A stretch of DNA of 64,000 nucleotides, taken from positions 124,001 through 188,000 of the forward strand of contig NZ_PJRT01000031.1 of the NCBI RefSeq assembly GCF_002858935.1, written 5' to 3'. Positions within the stretch are counted from its first letter, which is position 1. Each line of letters begins with the position of its first letter. Shown piece by piece: positions 45,075-53,049 of this stretch. Origin of the DNA: Pantoea endophytica (lineage in GTDB: Bacteria; Pseudomonadota; Gammaproteobacteria; Enterobacterales; Enterobacteriaceae). Made by a program: the position numbers and the translations under genes. The notes under the pieces are model-generated. The model saw nothing but the letters and a program-made list of their open reading frames with translations. It was not told the origin of the DNA and did no database searches.

Positions 45075-46604
45075 TTGGATGATTTTCTTAAGTACCTGAC
45101 TTTCCCCTACTTGTGGGAAGGCGCTGTTATCGCCGTGCAGCTGCTGATTGGCGCGCTGGCGGGCGGCATTGTGATTGGCTTTTTCCTGGCGTTAGCCAGC
45201 AGCTCAAAGCACGGGTTTATTCGCGTGCCGGTGAAGATTTACATCTATACGCTGCGCGGCACGCCGGTGCTGCTGCAGCTGATTTTGCTGTACAACGTGC
45301 TGCCGGAATTTGGTCTGCGTTTGAGCCCGTTCACCAGCGCGCTTATCGCCCTGATGATCAACGAAACCGCCTTCTGCGCCGAAATCATTCGCGGCGGCAT
45401 TATGGCGACCGATCGCGATCAAAGCATGGCGGCGCAGGCGTTCGGTTATTCGCGCAGCAAAGAGATGATTCACGTGGTGATCCCGCAGGCGCTGCGCGCC
45501 ATTCTGCCCACCATGGGCAATGAAACTGTCGGGCTGCTGAAATCCACCTCGCTGGCTTCGGTGGTGGGCGTCAATGAGCTGACGATGCGCGGCCAGGCGA
45601 TTGTGTCGCAAAACTTCCTGTTTATTCCGGTGCTGGTCGCGTCGGGCGGCATCTACCTGATTCTTTCCACGCTGCTGGCGGGCGGTCAGTGGTGGCTGGA
45701 GAAGTTCTACAACCTTGATGAACGTGCGCGTCGGGCACGCGCGCGCCTGGCGAAACTGCCGCCGGAAGCAGACGTGATGCCGATGCAGCTACCAAAACGG
45801 CGCTGGGATACGCAAACCGCCGCGCCGGTGCTGGAAGTGAATCAGCTGTGCGTCGACTACGCCGGTAAAGCGGTACTGAAATCGCTGTCGTTAACCGTCC
45901 GTCGCGGCGAAGTGGTGGTGCTGCTTGGTCGCTCCGGTTCGGGCAAAAGTACGCTGCTGAAATCGATTCTGGCGCTGACGCCACGCAGCAGCGGCACCAT
46001 TCAGACCGAAGGCCACTTCATGGGCAGCGACGAAAACGGTCGCGCACTGGCGCCGCGACATCTGCCGGTCAACCGCGCCAAGTCGGGCATTGGCATCGTG
46101 TTCCAGCACTTCGCGTTGTTTGATCATCTTACCGCGCTGGAAAACGTGATGAGCATTCTGCTGCGCGTGCAGGGCGCACAGCCGGAAATCGCGCGCGGCA
46201 AAGCGATGCGCGCGTTGAAAATGGTAGGACTCGGTGATTTCGCCGCCTCGCTGCCGCACGAACTCTCTGGCGGACAGAAACAGCGCGTCGGCATTGCGCG
46301 CGCGCTGGCGGCAGAACCGCAAATTCTGCTATTTGATGAACCGACTTCCGCGCTCGATCCCGAACTGGTGCGCGAAGTGAACCAAACCATGCGCAGCCTG
46401 GCGCAGACCGGCATCACCATGATCATCAGCACCCACGACATCGCGTTTGCGGCGGGCGTTGCCGATCGGGTGGTGTTCCTGCAGGATGGCGCGCTGATTG
46501 AAGAAGGCCCGCCGACGATGCTGCAAAATCCGCAAACGCCGGCTTTTGCCACCTTCCTTGAACATGAAAATGCTGCGGAGGCGCCACATGCCAACGCGCT
46601 TTGA
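45075..46604 (+). CDS. Fused amino-acid-type ABC permease/ATP-binding protein
   Basis: 509-aa single-chain fusion. Residues about 1-215 form a GlnP/HisM-type permease (VPVKIYIYTLRGTPVLLQLI, EIIRGGIMATDRDQSMAAQA and the EAA loop near FGYSRSKEMIHVVIPQALRA). A linker of about 35 residues follows. Residues about 250-509 form a GlnQ-type ATPase with Walker A LLGRSGSGKSTLL, signature LSGGQKQRVGIARAL, Walker B ILLFDEPTSALDPE and H-loop ISTHD. The start is TTG, supported by a perfect AGGAGG eight bases upstream and the absence of another in-frame start nearby. The 3' end overlaps the next gene by 17 bp. As a dimer it would form the whole membrane complex. Confidence 0.88.
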   Translation: MDDFLKYLTFPYLWEGAVIAVQLLIGALAGGIVIGFFLALASSSKHGFIRVPVKIYIYTLRGTPVLLQLILLYNVLPEFGLRLSPFTSALIALMINETAFCAEIIRGGIMATDRDQSMAAQAFGYSRSKEMIHVVIPQALRAILPTMGNETVGLLKSTSLASVVGVNELTMRGQAIVSQNFLFIPVLVASGGIYLILSTLLAGGQWWLEKFYNLDERARRARARLAKLPPEADVMPMQLPKRRWDTQTAAPVLEVNQLCVDYAGKAVLKSLSLTVRRGEVVVLLGRSGSGKSTLLKSILALTPRSSGTIQTEGHFMGSDENGRALAPRHLPVNRAKSGIGIVFQHFALFDHLTALENVMSILLRVQGAQPEIARGKAMRALKMVGLGDFAASLPHELSGGQKQRVGIARALAAEPQILLFDEPTSALDPELVREVNQTMRSLAQTGITMIISTHDIAFAAGVADRVVFLQDGALIEEGPPTMLQNPQTPAFATFLEHENAAEAPHANAL

Positions 46605-47631
46605 ACTCACGGCACGCGAGCGCCTCGGCGATGCGCTGTTCCGCTATATGCAGGGCCAACCGGCCGATGCGCTGGGTAATGAACCCGATGCCAATCAGCA
46701 GGCGCTGCGCCGCTTTCGTCTGTTACCGCGCGTGCTGCAGGGCAATGAAAGCATCGATACGCAGATTTCCCTGCACCAGCAAAACTGGTCCGCGCCGATT
46801 GGCGTCGGCGCGTTTGCCGGTGACCGTATTTTCCATGAAGAAGGGGTGCTGCCGATTGCGCGCGCCTGCAAACGTCTGCAACTGCCGCTGGTGATCTCCG
46901 AAGAGAGCGTCACAACGCTGGAGCAGATTGGTGCCGAATACGACCGCTGCTGGCTGCAACTGCGCGCGGCGGGCGATGTCGGCCGCATCAACGCCTTGAT
47001 CGACCAGGCCGCGCAGGCCGGATTTAAAAATATCGTGCTCACGGTGCTGGCGCCGGTGCATCCGGTGGCCGGGTTACAGCCCGGCGGCTTCTCTATCGGC
47101 GACGCCCTGAAACAGCGCGGCTGGCACACCATCGGCGGCACGCAGCCGGGTGTTGCGCCGCTGCCGGCTTTCCCGGTGTGGCGCTGGCAGGAGATTGATG
47201 AGGTGGCGGCGCACTGCGCCGATCGCCAGCTTCCGCTGTGGCTAAAAGGCATTCTGCATCATGACGATGCGGCGCAGGCCGCGCAGCACGGCGTCAGCGG
47301 AGTGATTGCCTCAAACATCGGCCTGCGCCAGAGCGCGCGCTGGGCTACGCCGGTCGATCAGCTGCCCGATTTGCAAGCGGTGACGCGGCTGCCGCTGCTG
47401 CTGGATGGCGGCGTACGCTGCGGCAGCGATGCGGTGGTGGCGCGCTGTCTTGGCGCGTCGCTGTCGCTCAGCGTGCGCCCGATCATCAGTGCTTTAGTCG
47501 CCGGTGGCGAGAGCGCGGTGTTCGATCTGCTTTCCGGCTGGATCAATGAAGTTACGGCCATTAGTCATTGGTGCGGCGTCAGCGATATGGCGGCGCTGAA
47601 CGGCAGCTTTATCACCAAGGAGCGCCACTGA
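46588..47631 (+). CDS. FMN-dependent alpha-hydroxyacid dehydrogenase (LldD)-like protein with altered active site
   Basis: 347-aa TIM-barrel protein of the LldD/glycolate oxidase family. It keeps the FMN-site lysine in LPLWLKGI (Lys220) and the phosphate-binding LPLLLDGGVRCGSDAVVARC. The invariant catalytic segment SNHGGRQ reads SNIGLRQ (residues 242-248): the proton-abstracting His is Ile244, while Arg247 is kept. Ordinary 2-hydroxyacid oxidation is therefore doubtful; it may be an FMN enzyme of different chemistry, an isomerase-like protein or a non-catalytic member. The ATG at 46588 follows CGGAGGCG and lies inside the end of the transporter gene. Its stop overlaps the next start. Confidence 0.8.
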   Translation: MPTRFELTARERLGDALFRYMQGQPADALGNEPDANQQALRRFRLLPRVLQGNESIDTQISLHQQNWSAPIGVGAFAGDRIFHEEGVLPIARACKRLQLPLVISEESVTTLEQIGAEYDRCWLQLRAAGDVGRINALIDQAAQAGFKNIVLTVLAPVHPVAGLQPGGFSIGDALKQRGWHTIGGTQPGVAPLPAFPVWRWQEIDEVAAHCADRQLPLWLKGILHHDDAAQAAQHGVSGVIASNIGLRQSARWATPVDQLPDLQAVTRLPLLLDGGVRCGSDAVVARCLGASLSLSVRPIISALVAGGESAVFDLLSGWINEVTAISHWCGVSDMAALNGSFITKERH

Positions 47632-48554
47632 TGCAGACACTGATTTTCAACCAAGGCGATGCCAGCGAATCCCGCATCTATTACTGCGCGCACTATCTGG
47701 CGCACAGCCTCGGCCTGTTCGCCGCACAGCAGCTGCAGGTGATCTTCACCACCAGTGAATCAGGCGGGCATACGGTACAAGGCGGCCAGGTTCCCGCAGT
47801 GCTGAATCGCGACGCCGATCTCACGCTGGGCGGCCCGATGGTGGTGATGAAGCATTTTCAGCAGCACGGTGCAGAGTTGCAGTGTTTCTGCGCCTCGGTG
47901 GCGGCCAATCCGTGGTTTCTTGCGGCGGCGCAGGCGCAGCCCGATTTTCAGCTCAGCGATCTGCGCGGCAAACGTGTGCTGGATGTCGGCAATGTCGGCA
48001 CCGCCACGCTGACGTTCCGCTGGCTGCTGGCGCGTCACGGTTTGCAGGGTGACGTTGAGCTGATCGCCGGTAGCGGCGACCAGGCGCATGATTTCACCGC
48101 CGTGGCCCAGGGGGCAGCGGATTATGCGCTGCACGCCATGCATATGCTGGCGCCCGCCATCGCCGCCGGACAACTCCACAACATCAGCAGCCTCGCCAGC
48201 GTGTGCGGCCACGTACCCTGGAGCGCCTACATCGCCCGCACCGATGTATTGCAGGAGAAAGCCACCGCTTTCGCCGCCTTCTCCCGCGCCATTGCGCAGG
48301 CGCTGACGTGGATCGCCAACCATGACGCCACTGCGCTGGCGCAACAGGTGCAGGCGTTTTACCCCGATTATCCGCGCGAGGCGCTGGTGCGCGGCCTCGC
48401 GGCCTATCAACAGGCCGGTGTGTTTCCGCCAGATTGCGTGATTCCGCGCGCTGAGTTTGCGCATTTCAGCCAGCTGTTAACTGCTATCGGCTGGCTCGAT
48501 TCGTCACAGCCGGTGCCGTATGCGGCGCTGGTGACGCAGGCAGGAGCAGAATGA
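47631..48554 (+). CDS. NMT1/THI5-like protein without signal peptide
   Basis: 307-aa protein with a periplasmic-binding-protein fold of the NMT1/THI5/SsuA-like class (DADLTLGGPMVVMKHF, LSDLRGKRVLDVGNVGTATL, then AVAQGAADYALHAMHMLAPA). It starts MQTLIFNQGDASESRIYYCA with no hydrophobic leader, so it should be cytoplasmic, unlike a transport binding protein. Possible roles are an enzyme, a sensor or a ligand carrier for the adjacent reactions. The ATG overlaps the upstream stop (TGATG), and the 3' end overlaps the amidohydrolase start by four bases. The substrate is unknown. Confidence 0.75.
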   Translation: MQTLIFNQGDASESRIYYCAHYLAHSLGLFAAQQLQVIFTTSESGGHTVQGGQVPAVLNRDADLTLGGPMVVMKHFQQHGAELQCFCASVAANPWFLAAAQAQPDFQLSDLRGKRVLDVGNVGTATLTFRWLLARHGLQGDVELIAGSGDQAHDFTAVAQGAADYALHAMHMLAPAIAAGQLHNISSLASVCGHVPWSAYIARTDVLQEKATAFAAFSRAIAQALTWIANHDATALAQQVQAFYPDYPREALVRGLAAYQQAGVFPPDCVIPRAEFAHFSQLLTAIGWLDSSQPVPYAALVTQAGAE

Positions 48555-49930
48555 TGAAACAGCTGATTATTAATGGTTTGGTGGTGACAGAAACCCGCGC
48601 TGAACTGGCCGATCTGCTGATCGAAAACGGCAAGATCAGTGGCGTGTTATCGCCTAACGCCATCACGCACGGCGTTGACGAGGTGATCGATGCACGTGGC
48701 TTGATCATCGTGCCCGGCGCGATTGACGTGCATACCCATTTCACCGGCTCGCACGATTTTCCCGAACAGGAGCTGCGTGAAGGCACGCGCGGTGCGGCGG
48801 CGCACGGCGTTACCACCATCGTCGAGATGCCGCATTCTCTGCCACCGGCCACATCGCTGGCTAACTTCAGCGCCAAAAAAAGCTGGCTGGCAGACAACTG
48901 CTCGGTGGATTACGCCCTGTGGGCTGGGTTAGATGGAAATAACGTGCATGAACTGGCGGCGCTGAATAAGGCCGGTGCGCTGGCCTTCAAAGCCTTCCTG
49001 TGCAGCGGCGCACCCAACGGCGACGCCACCGACGAGAAAGGTTTGCCGCGTCTCGACGATGACGGCCTGCTGCGCGCCATGCGCGAGTTGGCCACGTTCG
49101 ACGGGCTGATTGGCGTGCACGCTGAGAATCACGAGATTTTGATCGGTGCCGGCAGCGAACAGCGCCGCGCCGGACGCAAAGATGCGCGCGCTCATGCGCT
49201 GGCGGGGCCGGAAATCGCCGAGATCGAAGCGGTGGGACGCGTGTTAGCGATTGCCGAAGAGACCGACGCGCGCTGCCATATCGTGCACGTCAGCTCGGCG
49301 CGCGCGGCGGAAACCATTGTCGCTGCCAAAACCCGCGTACGCGCCAGCTTCGAAACCTGTCCGCACTATTTACTGCTCGACGAAGACGATTTGGTGCGCA
49401 TCGGCCCCAACGCGCGCTGCGGCCCGCCAATCCGCCCACGTCCGGTGGTGGATGCGCTGTGGCAGGTGCTGCTGCGCGGCGATATCGACATGATCGCCTC
49501 TGACCATTGTCCGTACACGCCCGCACAAAAACAGGCGGGTGAAGCCAGCATCTGGGAGGCGGGCATGGGCCTCACCGGCGTGGAAACCCTCAGCCCGATG
49601 TTCTTCAGCGCGGCCCATATTGAACGTGGCGTGGCGCTCAGCGAGTTTGCGCGCATGACCGCCAGCGGCCCGGCCAAAGCCTTCCAGCTGTGGGGCAAAA
49701 AAGGGGCGATTGCGCCCGGCTTCGACGCCGATTTGGTGTTCTACGACGCCAGCCAAAGCTGGACGGTGCGCGGCGCCAATTTTCAGGGACTCGGCAAGTG
49801 GAGCGCATTTGAAGGGATGCGCTGTCAGGGTAGAGTGGTGCGCACATTGATTCGTGGCGTCACGGTATTCCAGGATGACCAGATGCAGGTTGAACCCGGC
49901 TTCGGTCAATTCGTGACCCGACAGGTTTAA
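48551..49930 (+). CDS. Cyclic amidohydrolase, allantoinase/dihydroorotase type
   Basis: 459-aa metal-dependent hydrolase closest in pattern to allantoinase (AllB) and hydantoinases. Metal-site elements are present in order: DVHTHFTG; Lys147 in LAFKAFLCSG, expected to be carboxylated; HAENH; HIVHVSSARAAETIV; and IASDHCPYTP. These suggest a working binuclear site that opens a cyclic amide or ureide ring. No other allantoin genes are nearby, so allantoin itself is not assured. Two neighbouring ATG codons (48551, 48554) are possible starts. Confidence 0.85.
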   Translation: MMKQLIINGLVVTETRAELADLLIENGKISGVLSPNAITHGVDEVIDARGLIIVPGAIDVHTHFTGSHDFPEQELREGTRGAAAHGVTTIVEMPHSLPPATSLANFSAKKSWLADNCSVDYALWAGLDGNNVHELAALNKAGALAFKAFLCSGAPNGDATDEKGLPRLDDDGLLRAMRELATFDGLIGVHAENHEILIGAGSEQRRAGRKDARAHALAGPEIAEIEAVGRVLAIAEETDARCHIVHVSSARAAETIVAAKTRVRASFETCPHYLLLDEDDLVRIGPNARCGPPIRPRPVVDALWQVLLRGDIDMIASDHCPYTPAQKQAGEASIWEAGMGLTGVETLSPMFFSAAHIERGVALSEFARMTASGPAKAFQLWGKKGAIAPGFDADLVFYDASQSWTVRGANFQGLGKWSAFEGMRCQGRVVRTLIRGVTVFQDDQMQVEPGFGQFVTRQV

Positions 49931-49944
49931 ACAGGATAAACAAC

Positions 49945-50706
49945 ATGGCAGGAAAACCCTCTACCGCTCGTCGTAAAAACAGCGCCCCGCTGGCGCAGGA
50001 CGCGGCCACCGATAACAGCTGGAATAGCGCGCGTCCGCGCACGCTGGTCGATCACGCCGTGGATGCCATTCTCAGCGCCGCCTCGCGCGGCCTGATCCTG
50101 CCCGGCGACCGCATCGCAGAACCCGAGCTGGTGGCGAAACTCGGCATGAGCCGCGTGCCAATCCGCGAAGCGCTGCGCATTCTGGAGAGCCAGGGCATTG
50201 TCACCAGCGAGCCGTATAAAGGTATCCGCCTGATGGAGATTTCGCATCAGCGGCTGGAGCAGATTATCGATGTGCGCATCCCGCTGGAGACGCTGGCCTG
50301 TCGCCGGGCAATTGAGGCCGGACGCAACAGCGCTGAGCAGCTAAATCAGCTCTATCAGGGCGTGGCGCAGATGCAGGCGATGATGCAAAGCGATAACGTT
50401 TACGGTTTTGCCTCCGCCGATACCGATTTCCACCGCACGCTGTGCAGCTTCGCGCACAACCCGGTGCTGAGCAATTTGTGGGAGTCGATTGCCCGTCAGC
50501 TGACGGTGATTTTCGGTCTCTCCACCATGGGCAAATCGATGAGCGACATCATTGAGGAGCATCAGCGGCTGATTAATGTCTTTGCCGATGGCGACATCGC
50601 CAAAATGACCGACGAGGTTGAGAACCACATCCGCATTCAGGCGCTGGACGTGGATTACGAAACCCTGATAACACAGCGCCGACAGCACCGTTCCGCTCTC
50701 GGCTAA
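49945..50706 (+). CDS. GntR-family (FCD) regulator of the orphan operon
   Basis: 253-aa FadR/VanR-type regulator. A 25-residue basic N-terminal tail precedes the winged HTH (LVAKLGMSRVPIREALRILE, then GIVTSEPYKGIRLMEI). The FCD domain has metal-type ligands in ADTDFHRTLCSFAHN and EEHQRLINVFADGD. It is within the operon, 14 bp after the amidohydrolase gene, and the TCGTATACGA palindromes upstream of the first gene fit this family. The effector is unknown. Confidence 0.88.
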   Translation: MAGKPSTARRKNSAPLAQDAATDNSWNSARPRTLVDHAVDAILSAASRGLILPGDRIAEPELVAKLGMSRVPIREALRILESQGIVTSEPYKGIRLMEISHQRLEQIIDVRIPLETLACRRAIEAGRNSAEQLNQLYQGVAQMQAMMQSDNVYGFASADTDFHRTLCSFAHNPVLSNLWESIARQLTVIFGLSTMGKSMSDIIEEHQRLINVFADGDIAKMTDEVENHIRIQALDVDYETLITQRRQHRSALG

Positions 50707-50738
50707 TTTCGCCTTGCCTTTACACCAGGGAAAACACC

Positions 50739-51854
50739 ATGAAAATCATTAACGTTGAGGCGTTTTACCTGCGCCTGCCAGTGATTGAGCAGCGCACCGA
50801 CAGCTCTCAGGATGCGCTGCTGATCAAAATCACCACCGATGCCGGCATCACCGGCTGGGGCGAAGTGGATGGCAGCCCGTATGTCACCAAAGCCATCATT
50901 GAAGCGCCCTATTCGCACACCATGGTCACCGGCCTGAAGTCGCTGTTAATCGGCGAAAACCCGCTGGAAACCGGCCGTTTATGGAAGAAGATGCACAAAG
51001 CCACCCTCTATTACGGCCGCAGCGGCGCGGTACTACAGGCGATGGCCGGCATCGACATCGCCTTGTGGGACATCAAAGGTAAAGCACTCGGCAAGCCGAT
51101 TGTTGAACTGCTGGGCGGCGCCATGCGCGATAAAATGCGCGTTTACTCCTCCAACATGTTCCAGTTCAGCGTGGAAGAGACGGTCGCGCGCGCGCAGCAT
51201 GCGATGGATACCGGCCATAGCGGCGTGAAGTTTGGCTGGGAGCCGTTTGGCACTGACGAAGCGCTGGATCTGCGCTATCTCGACGCCCTGCGTAAAGCGA
51301 TGGGCGACGATGTGGATCTGATGCTGGACGTCGGCCACGTGTGGGATGCGAAAACCACCATCCGCCGCAGCCAGCGCTATGAACACCTCAATCTGTTCTG
51401 GATTGAAGAGCCGCTGCATCCCGATAACTACGCGGGTTACGGCCAGGTCTCCGCCGCCTGCCAGCAGCATATCGCCGCTGGTGAGCAAGAGTGTTCGGTA
51501 ACGGGTTTCCAGCGCCTGATAGATGAAGGCGGCATCGATATCGTGCAGATCGACCTGACGCGCACCGGCTTTACGCAGGCAATGGAGATCGCCAGCTACG
51601 CGCACAGCCGTGGACGCAAAGTGTGCAACCACAACTTCACCACCGACATTAATACCGCCGCCTCGCTGCATTTCCTCTGCGCGATTGAGAATGCGCTGGT
51701 GATGGAGTATTGCGTCGAGCCGGGCGAAATCAGCCGCTCGCTGGCGAAGAATCCGGTGCGCATCGCCGACGGTTACGCGTGGCTGCCGAGCGAGCCAGGC
51801 CTCGGCGTTGAACCCGACGAAGCGGTGATCGAGACGTTTTTGGTGCGTGATTAA
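50739..51854 (+). CDS. Enolase-superfamily enzyme (mandelate racemase/muconate lactonizing subgroup)
   Basis: 371-aa enzyme with the capping domain at residues 1-120 and a (beta/alpha)7-beta barrel. Predicted Mg ligands are Asp197 (LMLDVGH), Glu223 (WIEEPLHPDN) and Glu249 (AAGEQE). The general base dyad is Asp272 (VQIDLTRTG) with His298 (CNHNFTTDINTA). On the opposite face Lys164 is present but the KxK second lysine is Gly166, so a one-face (dehydration-type) reaction on a hydroxy acid is more likely than racemisation. Last gene of the operon. Confidence 0.86.
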   Translation: MKIINVEAFYLRLPVIEQRTDSSQDALLIKITTDAGITGWGEVDGSPYVTKAIIEAPYSHTMVTGLKSLLIGENPLETGRLWKKMHKATLYYGRSGAVLQAMAGIDIALWDIKGKALGKPIVELLGGAMRDKMRVYSSNMFQFSVEETVARAQHAMDTGHSGVKFGWEPFGTDEALDLRYLDALRKAMGDDVDLMLDVGHVWDAKTTIRRSQRYEHLNLFWIEEPLHPDNYAGYGQVSAACQQHIAAGEQECSVTGFQRLIDEGGIDIVQIDLTRTGFTQAMEIASYAHSRGRKVCNHNFTTDINTAASLHFLCAIENALVMEYCVEPGEISRSLAKNPVRIADGYAWLPSEPGLGVEPDEAVIETFLVRD

Positions 51855-51878
51855 CGGCTGTCACCGTCTAACAACGAA

Positions 51879-51936
51879 GCACACATTGTAGCGGCGCAAT
51901 TTATTGCGCGATAAATCGCGCCGCTATGCAGTGCGC
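51879..51936. repeat. 58-bp palindromic repeat, family A, copy 5
   Basis: Copy with arms GTAGCGGCGCAATTTATTGC and GATAAATCGCGCCGCTA. It follows the orphan operon; the rest of the 199-bp gap to wecH shows no gene. Confidence 0.8.
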
Positions 51937-52053
51937 GCGAATTGATTCTGGTGTCGAGTGTCGAATAACAGAGTGATCTGAATTACAACGCTAAAGGTTG
52001 TTGGCGCGCGGCTCACTGGCTACCCTTCTTCGCAGCCAATGCAAGAGGGTGCC

Positions 52054-53049
52054 ATGCAGCAAAAAATTTACTGGATCGACAACTTACGTGCGGTTGCCTG
52101 TCTGATGGTGATCGTCATTCACACCACAACCTGGTACATCACCGGGCCGATGGCGGTAACAGGCCTGAGCTGGGATGTGGCGAACCTGCTTAACTCAGCG
52201 TCACGCGTCTGTGTGCCGCTGTTCTTTATGATTTCAGGCTATCTGTTTTTCGGCGAACGCAGCGCACAAGGGCGGCATCTGCTGCGCATCGTGCTGTGCC
52301 TGCTGTTCTACAACGCGGTGGCGCTGGCCTATATCACCTGGCTGACGCCGATCAGCGAAGGTCGATCGCTGCTCAAACTGCTGCAAAGACCGGTGTTCTA
52401 TCACCTGTGGTTCTTCTTCGCCATTATCGGCATCTATCTGTTATCCCCGCTGATTCAGGTGAAAAGCGTGGCACCGCGCTATGTCGCGATACTGGTGATC
52501 GTGCTGGCGGTGCTGGCGAATCCGAATACCGTGAGCCAATCGCTGGGACCGTTCCACTGGCTGCCGGTGAATCTGTATGTCAGCGGCGACAGCATTTACT
52601 ACCTGCTGTATGCGCTACTCGGGCGCGCGATTGGCTGTATGGAGACCGACAAGCACAGCGTCAGCTGGCTGGCGGGATTGGGCTTTGTGGCCTGCGTGAT
52701 TGGCATTGCGCTCGGCACCAAACAGATGCTGAAAATCAACGGCGCGTTCAACGATACCTGGTATCTCTACTGCGGGCCGCTGGTGTTTATTGCCGCCATC
52801 AGCCTGTTGATTCTGTTCAAAAACACCCTGAATCAGCGCGCGCTGCCGGGGCTCGCCACCCTCTCGCGCTATTCCCTGCCGATCTACGGTTTTCACGCGC
52901 TGTTTATCCACTTTCTGCGTACCCATCACTACGACGACATGTCGCGCCCGTGGCTCGATTTGCCGTGGGTGATGGGCACGACGCTGATCGGTAGCCTGCT
53001 GCTGGCGATGGGATTACAACGCGTGGATAAGCGTCATCTGGTGAGCTGA
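52054..53049 (+). CDS. wecH: O-acetyltransferase WecH (acyltransferase 3 family)
   Basis: 331-aa polytopic inner-membrane acyltransferase, the same length as E. coli WecH (YiaH). MQQKIYWIDNLRAVACLMVI begins the family motif, with the catalytic-region His in VIVIHTTTW. VPLFFMISGYLFFGERSAQ and NDTWYLYCGPLVFIAAISLL match closely. E. coli WecH acetylates enterobacterial common antigen. The ATG at 52054 follows CAAGAGGG; a five-residue longer start is less likely. In E. coli wecH lies next to glyQ, whereas here 9 kb separate them. Confidence 0.92.
   Translation: MQQKIYWIDNLRAVACLMVIVIHTTTWYITGPMAVTGLSWDVANLLNSASRVCVPLFFMISGYLFFGERSAQGRHLLRIVLCLLFYNAVALAYITWLTPISEGRSLLKLLQRPVFYHLWFFFAIIGIYLLSPLIQVKSVAPRYVAILVIVLAVLANPNTVSQSLGPFHWLPVNLYVSGDSIYYLLYALLGRAIGCMETDKHSVSWLAGLGFVACVIGIALGTKQMLKINGAFNDTWYLYCGPLVFIAAISLLILFKNTLNQRALPGLATLSRYSLPIYGFHALFIHFLRTHHYDDMSRPWLDLPWVMGTTLIGSLLLAMGLQRVDKRHLVS

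Noticed and set aside
48551-49930. Calling the amidohydrolase allantoinase (allB)
   Set aside because: The metal-site pattern fits, but no allC, allD, glxR or gcl neighbours are present and the operon content is different, so a substrate-specific name is not supported.
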